A DNA stretch of 64,000 nucleotides from Heterocephalus glaber (GCF_000247695.1 NW_004624742.1:8396293-8460292), one strand, 5' to 3'; positions 12,942 through 25,022 are shown, numbered from the stretch's first letter. Made by a program: numbers and translations. The notes: generated by a model not told the origin, from the letters alone.

Positions 12942-13206
12942 CCTCAGGCATTACCAGGGGAACTTTCATGCCTTGATATCCTGTCATCTCTTTCTCCCTC
13001 CTCATTGAGAGTCACCAGAAAGCAGCATGGCCCCCAAGTTTGAAATGGGCATTGTGGCTTAGACAATAAACCACACCTAGAAAGGATATTCAAGTGGGGA
13101 AATAAGATAAACATTGGTTGAATATACTAAGATTGAGGTTTTGCAGGTACAACCTAATTAGGCTGCCTGACCTACTACCTCCAAATTCAGTATTTCTCAA
13201 CATGTG
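12942..13206 (-). repeat. Right arm of a large imperfect inverted repeat
   Basis: Reverse complement of 11287-11569 with small gaps. Together the arms and spacer cover about 1.9 kb. Confidence 0.8.
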
Positions 13207-13607
13207 AGGAACACAGCAATGCCCTTGGGTGTGGAACATTTCCTTTCAGGGAAATAAGGAGCCTCCCAGTTTGTGTTGGGCATATTGTCATGTTTGGGAA
13301 TTTCCCTGCTGCAAGCTTAATGAAAGCTTCTTAGTTCTGCTTAGCCAGTGTGTGTCATATGGCCCCTAAATAACCCCATGCTAGCTATATGTAATACTAA
13401 GGGGGGGGTCCTTCCCCTACAGCACAAGAGGGTGTGTACATCTCATAGCTGTGTGTTGGCTGCAGAGCAAGGACTGCTGGCCATGGTGGACCAATGCTCA
13501 CTATTGACACTGACCTTGCTCTGTCTCATCTCTGTGAGGAAATTCATGTTCCATCTAGTGCCCCATGTGAGTCACATCTTTTTTGGCAACCCTAAGAGCT
13601 ACAAATC

Positions 13608-13745
13608 ATGAAGTGGGTTGACATCCTGATACTGTTGTTTCTGATAGTGGGCATTGCTGTGCTCTTTTCTATCCAAATAGTTGTAACTATTTTTGCTAGA
13701 GATATTAAACGTATAGTTCATGAATGCCATCAACCATCTCAGTAA
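13608..13745 (+). CDS. Small ORF with a predicted membrane segment (uncertain)
   Basis: A 45-codon frame starts ATGAAGTGGGTTGACATC and ends TAA. Residues about 5-30 form one long hydrophobic stretch ('ILILLFLIVGIAVLFSIQIV'), followed by a short basic tail with RDIKR and HECH. I do not recognise a family. It lies just after ERV-like DNA, so it may be a retroviral remnant or chance. No promoter or splice context is visible. Confidence 0.2.
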   Translation: MKWVDILILLFLIVGIAVLFSIQIVVTIFARDIKRIVHECHQPSQ

Positions 13746-15631
13746 AAGTGGAATTCCTCTTCTGAGAGTGGAATAGGTGTCATTTACTCAACTTTGTATC
13801 AACTTGGCTAGACTATGGTGCTCAGCTGCTTGTAAAGCACAAGTCTAGATGTCACTGAAAGGATGAAATAAAGAATGACTTTATGGGCAGAGCTACAAAG
13901 GTAGGGACCATTGGGACTACCATAAGCCCAGAACACATAGGCTAAAGAATTAGGGCCACTTCCTTCTTAATTTCAGAAAGAGGATTTGTCATCATGTGCG
14001 GAGGTGCTAAGGGCTGCTGCCCAGGTGAGTTCAGAGGATACATCCATTGCCACAGTGAAATCAGAGGTCAGAGCATAGAGTCAAAGAGGGTTATTCTCAA
14101 GCCATGAAACCTAATGGGATTTATTGTGCTTGGTTTCTTACTTACTTGGAACAAAAGATCCCTTTCTTCCTTCTGGTTTCTCCTTTTTAAAATTAGAATG
14201 CCTATCTGATGCCTGTTTTACCATGATATTTTGTTTTCCTATGTTTATAACTAGAGAGAAATTTCTCCCTAAGATGAATACTTGGAATCTTACCCATATT
14301 TACTTTAAATGATATTTAGATAAAATTTTGGATGTAATCTTGATGTTAGGGTAAGTTAATACTTTTGGATGCAAGCCTGGTTTATTTGGGTGGATGTTGG
14401 GTTAGATAGGGTCAATGTATTTTGCATGTGAGAAAGACATGACCTTTAAGGAGTCAAAGGAAGAAATATGGGATTTTGTTACAGTGTTATGAGGCCCTAG
14501 CAAGCCAATACAATGGGTAAGGATGATTGCTCTAATTTGTTAACTTTTTTCCATTATAAAATCATGCAAACTTCAAGTTATCCAATTAAAGTGCTACCAG
14601 AATCAGAAGTTATTTGTAATTATTTTTATTTTGTCTTTTGTATAATATTAAGGAAATAATTGGTATTAGAATAAAGTCTAGCACTATCATTAAAGTTATA
14701 AAGCAAGTCTAAGTAAAATCCCTAAGCTTATTGCTTCTTCGTGCAACATATTTCTTATAGAGACAGAGGTTTCTTTTGGGTTATAGAACTATCAAAGCAA
14801 AACCTAATATGTCAGGATGGCGACCATGGCAATGATAACAAATACAATAGTAACATGATTTCACATTTATGAAGTCATGTTTTGAGCACTGAGGAAAAGA
14901 ATTTCTATATTTTGTCTACAAGGCTGAAAGGTCTGAATACAAATAACCATAATCATATATGCTATTTGAAAACAAAGTGGGTACTTTTAAACACAGTTGA
15001 ATTTAGTCATTTAGTATGTACACTGACCACTAACCATGTACTGGTCAGTGAGGAAGGCATTGAGGATACCATGACTAGCAAAACAGCCATAGTTCTTAGA
15101 TTTTTTTTAAAAATCAGAAATAAGACTTCAATAAACTGCCCTACCAACAAATTTAAGATTTTAATTTTTGACACTCATTAGAAGGGAATAGTACACAGTA
15201 TCCTATATAAGTATAGAAAGGAGACCTAATTTAGCTTAGCTGGTCAGAAATACTTTCTTTAGGAAAACAGAATTCAGATGAATTTTTAGTGAGTACAATT
15301 TGGGGTGGAGGAGGTGATAAGTCAAATGAGTTCCAGCCAGGATTCTGTGCAAAATTCTAGATTGGGGAGGAGCTTAGTGTGGCTGGTCCTGAATGTAGGT
15401 CCAGGTGAAGCAGAGAAAACTGGGTTGTAAAAGGAGCTGGCAGAAGCCAGACTCTGAATATTTGCAGGCCATGGTATCTAGGAGGTGGACTTTCCCCTAA
15501 GTGCAACAGGAGCAGATAAAACTCCTTGGCCAATAAGTGACATGACTCAGTTTCCTTGTTGTCATTTTTTAATCACTGGGTCTATTGAATTGAAGACAGC
15601 AAAAAATGAAAATTGAAAAGTTCTGACTCAA
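13746..15631. other. Unassigned non-coding DNA
   Basis: No exon-like or RNA-like sequence was found. Composition is AT-rich and typical of intergenic DNA. Confidence 0.4.
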
Positions 15632-15828
15632 GCTGGGTGTAGTGGTGCACATCTGTGATCCCAGCACTCTGGGTGGCCAAGGCAAGAGGGTTACAAGTTA
15701 GAGTCCAGCCTGAGCAATTTAGGGATTTAGCAAGATCCTGTCTCAAAATAAAAGAGAAAAAGTGCTAGGGATATAGCTCAGTGTGAATTCCCTGCTTTCA
15801 CTCTCCAGTACTCAAAAAAAGAAAAAAG
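15632..15828 (+). mobile_element. Dimeric SINE: B1 (7SL) fused to an ID-like unit
   Basis: The left half is 7SL/Alu-like ('GCTGGGTGTAGTGGTGCACA', 'GATCCCAGCACTCTGGG', 'AAGATCCTGTCTCAAAA'). It is followed by an ID-like half ('GCTAGGGATATAGCTCAGTG') and an A-rich tail. Fused B1-ID SINEs are known in squirrels, dormice, guinea pigs and relatives, which supports a non-murid rodent source. Confidence 0.8.
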
Positions 15829-16472
15829 CTATGTAGCCCTAGCAAAAGTCAACTTGCAATCTTTTTGTAAGAAAGATTTTTAAAAGCTGCGTGCCATACA
15901 ACTGCTCTTGAAAAACAATAGAGAAGTGCTGGAAATCTGATAAATAATGTTTCTCTTTTACTTCCTCCAAATTGCACGCACTTCCAGATGATATGAAATG
16001 GCCAGAAAAACAATTTTCTGAGCCAGTACAAGGCTGTTTGAAGGGATATTTCTCAGAATGTAAGTTCCATTGAAACTGAAAGCAACAAGGGCTACCTCTG
16101 AGGCAGGGCTATTTCCAGGAAATCAGTCGCTTTTTCTTCTAGCAAAACAAGAACATGATTTTTTTAAAAAAAATCTGAACTTGTAGCAGACTACATAAAA
16201 GGTATTTCAGGATAACTAAACCACTGGTGGGCTTTGGCAAATTCTTTTTAGACACCACATTCTTCCACTGGGTCCATGTATATTCACAGAAGAAAAATGG
16301 AAGGCACTCATTAGGGACATGAAGAAATTTTGGGATGTTCTGCCATGTTTTGATTTTTTATGTCAGTGTTGACAAATAGACATGTTTATTTTGTAAAAAT
16401 TAATAAAGTTGCATACTTATGAAGTATATTCTTCTTTTTATACATATTTCTGCTTCAAAATAGTTTACTTAA
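15829..16472. other. Unassigned non-coding DNA
   Basis: No gene or confident repeat seen. Confidence 0.4.
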
Positions 16473-16555
16473 GGGCTGGGGATTTAGCTCAGTGGTTCCA
16501 CCACCTGCCTCACAAGTGCAAGATTCAGAGTTGGATCCCCAGTGCCAAAAAAAAG
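16473..16555 (+). mobile_element. ID-like SINE
   Basis: Full core GGGCTGGGGATTTAGCTCAG plus an A tail, flanked by AGTTTACTTAA direct repeats. Confidence 0.9.
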
Positions 16556-16589
16556 TTTACTTAAAACTTATTTACAAAGAAATCTAACA

Positions 16590-18190
16590 AACTTTGCCAG
16601 GATTATGCATTGAAAAATGTTTCTGACAGACTTGAAAAGGGCTAACAAATGGACAGATATATGTAGATAATATATTATAAGATCCATGATTTTTCAAATG
16701 TCATTCTCCCTACATTTATCTTTAGATTCAATGCAATTCAGAGCAAAATCCCAATGGATATTTGAGAGAAGTTGTTAAGCTTGGACTAAAATTCATAGGA
16801 AAATGCAAAATACCAAGAATTGTAATGGCAATTTTGATTAAGAACAAAGGCTAGAGTAATTACTACAGGATAGAGTTCTTCCAAGCATGGAGGAATAGAT
16901 TCTTGCAAATTATTAGACAGATAGGTAGTTGAGTCATTATAACTGAAAAAAAAGGATGTTGTTTTCTGTAAATGATGGTAGGCCAATATATAGCTCAATT
17001 TAATAGCATTCCTGTTATTCAAATAATCAGTTTTGGGTAGATTATAGGTCAAATTTGAATGAAAACAAAGTTTTCAGATACTGTCTAGACATTGTTTTTA
17101 TGTCCCACAGCATAAATAAGACAAAAAGCACTGAATGTAAACAAAGAATTGATCAATTTGAAAAGATTAAAATTTAAGAACTCCTATTCATCCAAAGATA
17201 CCATTAAGAGAATAAAAGACAAAGCAAATAGTAGAATACACACACACCTGTCAAATTCAGAATATATAATTAATTATTCAAATCAAGAAAAACAAAACAT
17301 GCAGACACAAAAACCTAGGCAAAAGAAAAAGTCTTGAATAACTATATCCAAAAGAGAAAAGTCAAATAAGCCATAGACATGAAAAAGTGCTCAATTTATG
17401 TAATTATCATTAATTCTCAAGTAAAGGCAAATCAAACCCTGCAATTATTAAAACTGGATATTCACTAGAATGATGATGATTTAAGATTTTGGCACTTCTA
17501 AGGGATAGTGTCTTAGTTACTGTATTTTTTTCTGAGGCACAACACCCAACACCCACAACTCGAAGGAGGAAAGATTTATTTTGTTTGTAGAGGTTTCAGT
17601 CCACATAGTAGGCTGGGTCCAAGGCAAGGCAGCATAGCAGAGGGACAAGACAGAGGAGAAACAGCTTATGGCATGATGGTAGGAAGCAGAGAGTCAAAAG
17701 ATCAAGAAGGAGGAAAGGAAAAACATTCTTCCAGCCCATGCCCTCAGTGATCCACATCTTCCAAGCAGCTTCACCTCCCAACATTACATTTGGCTGTAAA
17801 CTCATCAGTGCACTAATGCACTGGTGAGTGTCATGAATTCATAATACAATCCCCTCCCAAAAGCTGCACCTATGAGCTCATGAGGTTTTGGGGTAATGGG
17901 ACACATAGATATAAACCATAACAGTGAGTATGTGAAGCAGTGGAAAAATTTATTCATTGCTAGTGAAAATATAAATTACTATCTACATAAAAATAAATAA
18001 ATTCCTACCACATAACTAAATAACTTATATATACCTATTCCTAGGTGCATATAAATATTATTACTGAATCCAACAGTTGGATGAATCTAAAAATGTAATT
18101 TTCAACAAAGGAAATTAAATATAAAATAAAACATCCTGTATAATTCAGTTTACATAAATACAAAAAAATCAAAAATGTATGGTGTTAAAA
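16590..18190 (+). mobile_element. Old LINE-1 ORF2 segment, split by an LTR
   Basis: Degenerate L1 ORF2 text runs from about 16590 to 17508 (e.g. 'CAATTCAGAGCAAAATCCC', 'AAAGATACCATTAAGAGA') and resumes after the LTR at 17924 ('CATTGCTAGTGAAAATATAA'). Many stops. The split shows the L1 is older than the LTR. Confidence 0.65.
17509..17923 (-). mobile_element. MaLR-type LTR, antisense, inserted in L1
   Basis: + strand starts TGTCTTAGTTACTG and ends AAACCATAACA, the reverse complement of typical MaLR ends. Internal text ('GAGGTTTCAGTCCACATAG') is shared with the LTRs at 25047 and 60151. Confidence 0.7.
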
Positions 18191-18194
18191 GTGA

Positions 18195-18600
18195 GATGCG
18201 TTTCTGAATTAGTTATCCATTACTGCCTAGCAAATTTCTCCCAAAATTAGTGTGTTGAAACAGCAACACTGATTATCTCACAGTCTCTGAAGTTCACAAG
18301 AATGTAGTATGTAGTTTAGTTTAGCTGAGCCCTCTGCAGCATCTCTCACGGGCTATAATCAAGATTTCAGCTGAGGATAGAGTTATCTCAGGGTTCCCCT
18401 GGTGAAGGATCCACTCCCCAAGTCCATTCTCGTGGCTAATGGCAGTATTCTTTCTGTCATGGGTTGGTGGAACAAAGGCTTGCCTTCCTCACCAACCATT
18501 GCCAGGAGGCCATCCTCAACTCCATGTCCGCTGAGCCTCTTCTAACAGGAAAACCACTTCCTCAACGTCAATAGACAAAGAAGAGATTAGGGGCCCTAGG
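18195..18600. repeat. Ancient mammal-wide interspersed repeat
   Basis: Text such as 'TTAGTTATCCATTACTGCC' then 'ATTATCTCACAGTCTCTGAA' resembles a widespread old mammalian repeat, probably LTR-derived. I cannot name the subfamily. Confidence 0.4.
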
Positions 18601-19091
18601 AAAATGGAATTTAGGCTTCTATTACCTACTTGTGGAAGTAAAATCCCTTAAATTTTGGATAATCTGTCCAAAAGCAGATTTGTCCACACCCAGGAAGTAG
18701 GGATTAATCTAGGAAGTGACTCATTAGGAATCAGGGTCAGAAGCCAACTACTACAGTCTCCTTCAAAACTTGGAAGTGTCACATCTCATCTCCCGGGGAC
18801 ATGTGTAAATTTCTACTTCTTGACTTACATGATGGCACAAGAACATATCCATTTTTTCAAAAATCATATATTATAAAAGTATAATTTGGTTACTTCTATG
18901 TATGTGATTTCTCAATTATTATTTTTAAATGAAAGTCACTAATCCTGGATTTCTAGATCAAGGAGGGCCAGAGTGAGTATAGTTGCCATCATAGAAGTCC
19001 AGGTGAGTGGTGATATGAGCTTAGACTAAAAACAGCAAGATTTCATCAGATTCTATGTTTTTCAAATTTAGAGCAAATAGCACTTACTGTT
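18601..19091. other. Unassigned non-coding DNA
   Basis: No gene or confident repeat seen. Confidence 0.4.
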
Positions 19092-19365
19092 TGCTATGGT
19101 TTAAAAATGTCCCCCAAAGTTCATGTGTGAGAAACTTAATGTCTGCTGAAACCATGTTGAGAGGTGAGACCTTTAGAGGTAGTTAGGTCATGAGGACTCA
19201 TCCTTCATGAGTGGATTAATGCTGTTATCGTGAGAGTGTGTTTGTTATAAATGTGAGTTTGGCCCCTTTGTGTTCTCTTCTGCTTTCTTGCCCTGCCATC
19301 TTCTACCATGAGATGATGTAGGACAGTCTCTCTCCAGATGTGTGCCCCTGGATTCATGGGAGACA
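19092..19365 (+). mobile_element. MaLR-type LTR, 3' end ragged
   Basis: Begins TGCTATGGTTTAAAAATGTC and continues 'CCCCAAAGTTCATGTGTGAG', the sense form of this LTR group. The right end is unclear. Confidence 0.65.
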
Positions 19366-19399
19366 GAAATGATTTTAATTTAAATTAGAAGCTCAGTCC

Positions 19400-19510
19400 T
19401 CTTTGCACCTTTTCTTCCTATTTCACATTATCTATTATACCTTTTTCCAATGAGGAATGTCATTATATTGTATACCTTAAATATACCAATATAATTAATA
19501 TTTTTAAATG
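19400..19510. mobile_element. Short L1 3' fragment with internal inversion
   Basis: 19405-19445 matches the antisense L1 tail ('TTCTTCCTATTTCACATTAT'), while 19448-19510 matches the sense L1 3' end ('AATGTCATTATATTGTATAC'). Opposite orientations in one small piece fit a twin-primed insertion. Confidence 0.5.
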
Positions 19511-20353
19511 TACTTAATTTTAAAAAACAAAGTATAGTTTAATCTTTTTAGGTGAAAAAAAAAAGCTCAGGAGTGAAGCTAGGGTGATTATTTATATAGA
19601 TCTACTCTGCCCACGTGACTAGATTAAAAATGAATATGATGAAGAGCTGAGAATACTTAAAGATGAAGAAACGCAGAAAATATTCAATACTTAAAGATAA
19701 AAAATGTAGAAAATCTAGAATAGGAAACTGAAAGAGAATGGACAATGAAATAGAGAAAAACAAGTAGATGACAGAGAAGCAGCCAGAAAAATGTTTCAAT
19801 AAGAAAGAGTGATTATTTTGTCAAATGTTGCTGAAACACAACAGATGATAAAGATGGGGAATTTACTGGTACAAAAAATAGTGAAGTCTTGAAATGGGTT
19901 GGCTGGTAAAATGCTTGATGGTGGGTTGCAGTGAGGGGTAGGTCCAGGCTGGGAGGAGATGATAGAGAAGAATTCAAGGAACAGAGAAGTCAGAGCACTG
20001 GTTGACTATGTACAGGATGCTAAATTCCCCAGGATTAACAACAAAATAGCCTCAAGACCTAAAATCTCCAGTAAACATGGTATTGGGACATCCAGGAAAC
20101 CAAAAATAAGAAGTAAAATGATTCATACAGTCTAGTGACATGTATGCATAAGACATTTTATGTCTTTATTGTTTTTAATTGTTATTTTGTGTCTTTCTGG
20201 AGGGAGAAGGGTTTTGAGGGGATAGAGATAAAAGAGAATGATCTGGAAGCCAAAATGAAGAAGCATACAATGTACCTCACAAGTTACGTTAAGAATGTGA
20301 AAACATAAATGACTACAGAGAGCTGCCCACCTACTTCAAAAATAAATCAACTT
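19511..20353. other. Unassigned non-coding DNA
   Basis: No gene or confident repeat seen. Confidence 0.4.
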
Positions 20354-20440
20354 GGGCTGGGGATTTAGCTCAGTGGTTCTGCCACCTGCCTCACAAGCAC
20401 AAGGTCCCAAGTTTGATAACCGGTACCAAAAAAAACACAA
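20354..20440 (+). mobile_element. ID-like SINE
   Basis: Core GGGCTGGGGATTTAGCTCAG with an A-rich tail. Confidence 0.9.
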
Positions 20441-21308
20441 AACTCTCACTCATAGCTTGAAGGTTTCTATATTTCACTATCTTCTCCATAGACATATTAA
20501 AACCTAACCCATGATTTTTTATGAGGTTTTTATGATGATAATGTATATAATGTTTATCACATTATTAAACTCATGATTTAAAAATTGGCACCTTTTAATT
20601 CATTTTAAAACCTTAAAATTATCAGTATTCAAATATCTACTCCTATGAAAGTTTTCAGGGCATAAAATTTATAATAATGTATTATATTTTACATTGTTAT
20701 TCTAAATATTTTTAATGTCTCTTTTGATATTTCATACTTATTTGTAAAATATCAACTCAGGATCAGAATATATCTAAAATCCTTACTGTACAAGTTTGGT
20801 TTCTTTGTAAAATGAAAGTTATTTAAGTACATGTTATTAGAGTTATGACTTTTCAGCACCATGTTTCTATCAAATGACACTTGTTTTTTTCACTGCTTAT
20901 ACTATCAGAACACCGTGGGGCAAGATGACAATGAACATACTGTAAATGTTGGAATTACGGTGGTGCCTCAGTTCACGAACTTAATTTGTTCACTCTTCTG
21001 GTCATGAGCTGAACTGGTCATGAACCAAGACAAATTTCCCCTCATAAGTTTCAGTATATATATGCTTAATCTGTTCTGATCCCTATGAATGTGGTTGAGA
21101 ACCAATTCTGGTCTTGAACCAAATCAAATTTCCCCATAAAGTTCAATGTAAATAAGATTAATATGTTCTGAACTATGTGTGTGTTTTAAACCACAAAAAT
21201 ATGAAACAAAGTACAGTACAGCACAGAATGAAGAGAAAACACTAACCTTGCTTGAGGCAATTTCAGCTGTAGAGGACAGGAAGGTGGGTGAGGAGCAGGT
21301 TATTATTT

Positions 21309-21548
21309 ATTTTTGTTTTGTTTTGTTTAATGAGTTTTTTCTCATTAAGTTTATTGGTACATTTTAGGTACAAATACAGTTACATTCATCATTGGGATCT
21401 TGTACCATTACATGATGCATCTTGGTTCTTATTTTTTCCCCATCCCCTGCCCTCCCTTCACCCCCTCCACCCTTCCCTATTTACAAAGACTTTGTTTCCA
21501 TTTTTTTCATTTTCTCATATTTTTTCTTTTCCCTTTTTTCCTTTCACC
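21309..21548 (-). mobile_element. 5'-truncated LINE-1, 3' UTR only, antisense
   Basis: Antisense L1 tail ('TTTATTGGTACATTTTAGGT') with the pyrimidine-rich complement of the L1 purine tract. It is flanked by AGGTTATTATTT at 21297-21308 and 21549-21560. Confidence 0.8.
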
Positions 21549-21560
21549 AGGTTATTATTT

Positions 21561-21659
21561 GTTTTGGTTTTGTTCTTGTTTTTCTGGTAAAGGGGATCAA
21601 ACTCGGATCCTTGTGCTTACAAAGCAGGTGGTGGAACCACTGAGCTAAATCCCCAGCCC
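21561..21659 (-). mobile_element. ID-like SINE, antisense, nested at the L1 target site
   Basis: T-rich run, then antisense ID core ending GAGCTAAATCCCCAGCC. It is flanked by the same AGGTTATTATTT sequence (21549-21560 and 21663-21674). Confidence 0.85.
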
Positions 21660-22136
21660 AGCAGGTTATTATTTGAAGGGAGAGTCCTCCTCCACAATAA
21701 CATTGAGGAGATCCCCTTCAGGGGTTTCCTCTTTTGTGTCTTAGCTGTAAGGCCAATTTTGATGAAAAATCTGTCTAATGTCACTTGTTTTTTTCCTGTA
21801 CTGCATGACCCTCTGGAAATGAGAGACTACGTATGTTATCATTCATCAGGTTCAATATTTTGGTCTTTACAGTTATGCTGGGGTGCTGCTTCTCAAATAA
21901 ATTCTGACACTTATTCCATTTTTCCATAATGGATTTTACCACGTCACCGCTAGTGTTCTCGGTGTTTTGCCACAACCATGTGTCAAAGCAGGGAAGATGG
22001 TCATGTTTGTGTTCCTGGCAGAAAGATGACTGTGGTTGTGTTCATCACCCAATGTGGAGTTCAAGAATGCAAGCAAAATTTTTCCAACCACTTCCATTCA
22101 CAAACTGAAGTGTTTGTGAATCAAGGTATTGCTGTA

Positions 22137-22839
22137 CACTATTTTAGAACTTTATCTTAATATTGTCATAATCACTAACCATTGCAGAAAGGCTATTTTC
22201 CTATAGGAATTACATGAATATAAGTCTATCACAACTAATATAGGGAGTTAAGCTGTGAAGTCCTGCAAGGAGGTTTGAAGGATTAAATAGTCACTAACCA
22301 CTTTAAAATGAAGCACTGGGAAAGATAGAAAAGCTGATGATTTGGGGAACTCCAGAAGTCCATGCCCGTCTGAGTGCCATATTAAGATTGGGAAGGGCTG
22401 CAGACCTGCTACATCTGTCACCACTGCCTACAAAGCCTCACTGCACAAGACTATTGCTCTCCTTCCTTCTCAATGTCCTCTGAGATCCTCTCATTGGCAA
22501 ACTCTGACCTAAACAGCTGGAGGGAATGGCATCTGGCAAGCTGCACTTCCCAGCCTAAGGCTGGCATGTCAAGGCCAAGGTAATAGGCCCGGCAGCACAG
22601 CTGGCTCTAATCACATCTGAAATGGATTCAAAGATAAAATTTTCATTTCTCTATATAGAGAGAAAAAACCCCATACATTTACCATAGGGATTTGTTAGCC
22701 TAAACTTCCTTTTAAAAACACTTGAGAATGTGCTGTTGTGCTAACAAAGTTGCTCAGCATCAAGCAAATTCATGACTGTTGTAATGAGGCACGAGAATAT
22801 ACCATGAACCCAAGCTTATAGCTATAAAGCCGGGGCAGT
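22137..22839. other. Unassigned non-coding DNA
   Basis: No gene or confident repeat seen. Confidence 0.4.
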
Positions 22840-23240
22840 GGAGCTATGAGCTGCAGCTGGAAGAACAGGACACCCTGGGAACCAGAGACTCTCTTAGTAA
22901 TTGGGCTACCTTGTGTTATGGTAAAGAAAGGCTAAGACATGGCAGCTCCTGAACACTTTTCGCACTTGTCACCACAGTGATGGTGAAATGTCAAGCATAT
23001 TTAGATGGAACATTTTGGATCAGTAGAACCTACATGTTACCACTATGAATGACATAGTAGTGGATCAGGCCAAAGATGAAAAGATTCTAGGTCCCCAAGG
23101 AAGTGCATGGAGCAGAGAGCTATAATCCTGCCAATTTGTACATGAGTAATAAATAAATCAACCATTATTTTGTTAAGCAACTGGGATTTGAAGGTTAGTA
23201 ATCAGGACTTTAACCATGATTAATACACTGATATGTAGAA
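22840..23240 (+). mobile_element. Old MLT1-like LTR
   Basis: The 3' part reads like an MLT1 end ('GAGTAATAAATAAATC...', 'TTGTTAAGCAACTGGGATTT', 'ATTAATACACTGATATG'). Diverged; boundaries approximate. Confidence 0.45.
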
Positions 23241-23278
23241 TGCTACTAATTTTTGCAATGTGATATTACAGCTGGCAG

Positions 23279-23725
23279 TATTAGTCAGCTTTTCTTTACC
23301 ATAACAAAATACCTGATCAGGCTACTTATGAAGAAAAGGTGTTTATTTAACTCACAGCTTGGGAAGCTGCAAGTCTAAACAGCATAATGCACACTTTGGA
23401 GAGCTCTTCCTCCAACTTCCACTGGCTGCATCACTTCATGTCAGACACCAATGGTAGAGGATGTGTGTGAGGAAAGGATCTCATCTTCAATAGGAAGCCA
23501 GAGAGCTGAACAAGACCAAGCCCAGGCTGTAAGAAATAATCTTCTTGTGAGAACTAATTAGGGCCCCACAAGAAAACTCTAATCCCTTTCAATCACACTA
23601 TTGATCTAAGGACTTCCCAGTAGACCTCACCTTTTAAAGGCCCCACTATGTCAACATCAGCACACTGGTGGCCACACTTTCAACGCACGCACACTTGGGA
23701 ACAACTACATCCAAGCCCTATCCTG
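23279..23725 (-). mobile_element. MaLR-type LTR, antisense
   Basis: + strand starts TTAGTCAGCTTTTCTTTACC and continues 'AAAATACCTGATCAGG', the antisense form of the MaLR family seen at 17509 and 25047. Confidence 0.65.
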
Positions 23726-24088
23726 GCTGCTTAATATTTTTTTATTTGTCTGACAACTCTCGGTTGTATGTTTTTGGATTTTCAACATGGAGGATTATAT
23801 TTCTTCTTTCCAAATATTGTTTACTTTAAACAATACTCTCCAAACTGTAAAACCTTCAGGCAAACTTGCATTGATACGGATGAAATTGAATTTGAAAGAA
23901 TGGATGTGCTGTTAGTTTATTTTGAAATAGTTTTACTGATAAAAAAATTGTCTCTATTTAACTGAAATAAAGTGATTTTTTTACACTTACACAAATTTTC
24001 TCTCTGATATTGTTGAAGGTTAGTCCAAATATGACTTAAGCTGTTTTGCTAACTTTTACATGTAAGAAAACTAGATTGTTTTTCCTTC
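23726..24088. other. Unassigned non-coding DNA
   Basis: No gene or confident repeat seen. Confidence 0.4.
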
Positions 24089-24174
24089 TTTTTTTTTTCG
24101 GTACTGGGGATCGAACTCGGGTCCTTGTGCTTGTGCAGCAGCCGGCAAAACCACTGAGCTAAATCCCCGGCCCC
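24089..24174 (-). mobile_element. ID-like SINE, antisense
   Basis: T run, then GGTACTGGGGATCGAACTCG ... GAGCTAAATCCCCGGCC. Flanked by CTAGATTGTTTTTC direct repeats. Confidence 0.9.
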
Positions 24175-24768
24175 CTAGATTGTTTTTCTATTCCCATTTA
24201 TTTAACTAGGCATGCCAATTACTCTTAAAGTTCAAAAAAAATGTGGCTAAAAGTGTGGTTCCTGTAATCCTAATCATTGGATGATGGAATTGAAGTGATT
24301 CATATTTTCTACTTGATCTTTATATTTTTTAATACTTAGGATGTTTGTTTTGTAATAAGAAAACCAATAAAAATACTTCTTTTTAAATTCATCTCACTTA
24401 AATACATACCTCCTGAGATACTGAATATCTCAAATATTGCAACTCCTCATCTAATTAGTGAAAGAGATATTTACTAAAAACAACTACTTATACAGAATTG
24501 TGATTATAGAAAGTGCCAGTAATTTTATGGCGGAAAAAACTGAAATAGCATGAATAGAAGGAGAACACATAGTTTGCTTGATGACTAGGTCAAGGTATTA
24601 TGACAGCAAACGTCTATATTTTAGGCAAGTAAATGGCCAGTTCAAAAGAGTAGAGTATTCTACTAGAGGGACAAAGAATTGAGTCAGACCTCTAATATTT
24701 AGAAGATCTTTGTATAACAATCAAGGCATTGAGTTCAGAACAAAATTCATAGCCAAGGTCTTCAGTAG

Positions 24769-24770
<2 letters not shown>

Positions 24771-24808
<38 letters not shown>
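24771..24808. repeat. (AC)n microsatellite
   Basis: About 19 AC units followed by a short AT tract. Confidence 0.95.
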
Positions 24809-24817
<9 letters not shown>

Positions 24818-24844
24818 GAATATATACATGTGTATATATGGGAT

Positions 24845-25022
24845 TATGTATATGTATGGAATTGAACTCAGGGAGTTTTTACTGTGCTACCTCTCTAGCC
24901 CTTTTTATTTTTTTTTAAATTTTTGAGATAAAGTCTCAGTTACTTCCTGGATCAATCCTGTGATTCCCCCTGCCTCAGCCTCCCAGAGTGCTGCGATTAT
25001 AGCCATATGTCACCATGCCCGG
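24845..25022 (-). mobile_element. Dimeric B1-ID SINE, antisense
   Basis: An ID-like half ('GGAATTGAACTCAGGGAG') precedes an antisense 7SL/B1 half ('TGAGATAAAGTCTCAGTTAC', 'CCTCAGCCTCCCAGAGTGCT'), the reverse of the order at 15632 as expected for the opposite strand. Confidence 0.7.

Larger units (their letters stand above)
20955..22136. mobile_element. Tc1/mariner-like DNA transposon remnant
   Basis: The left end TACGGTGGTGCCTCAGTTCA and the reverse complement of the right end TACAGCAATACCTTGATTCA match at 16 of 25 positions through the AAC that follows. Both ends carry TA, the usual target duplication of this superfamily. Internal motifs recur ('AATTTCCCCATAAAGTTCAA'). A frame on the - strand (21975-21781) might be a transposase scrap. 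It is interrupted by nested retroelements at 21309-21659. Confidence 0.5.

Noticed and set aside
16473..16555. tRNA-like A and B boxes suggesting tRNA genes (many copies)
   Set aside because: They are parts of ID-like SINEs with A tails and target duplications; no cloverleaf with acceptor and anticodon arms is kept.
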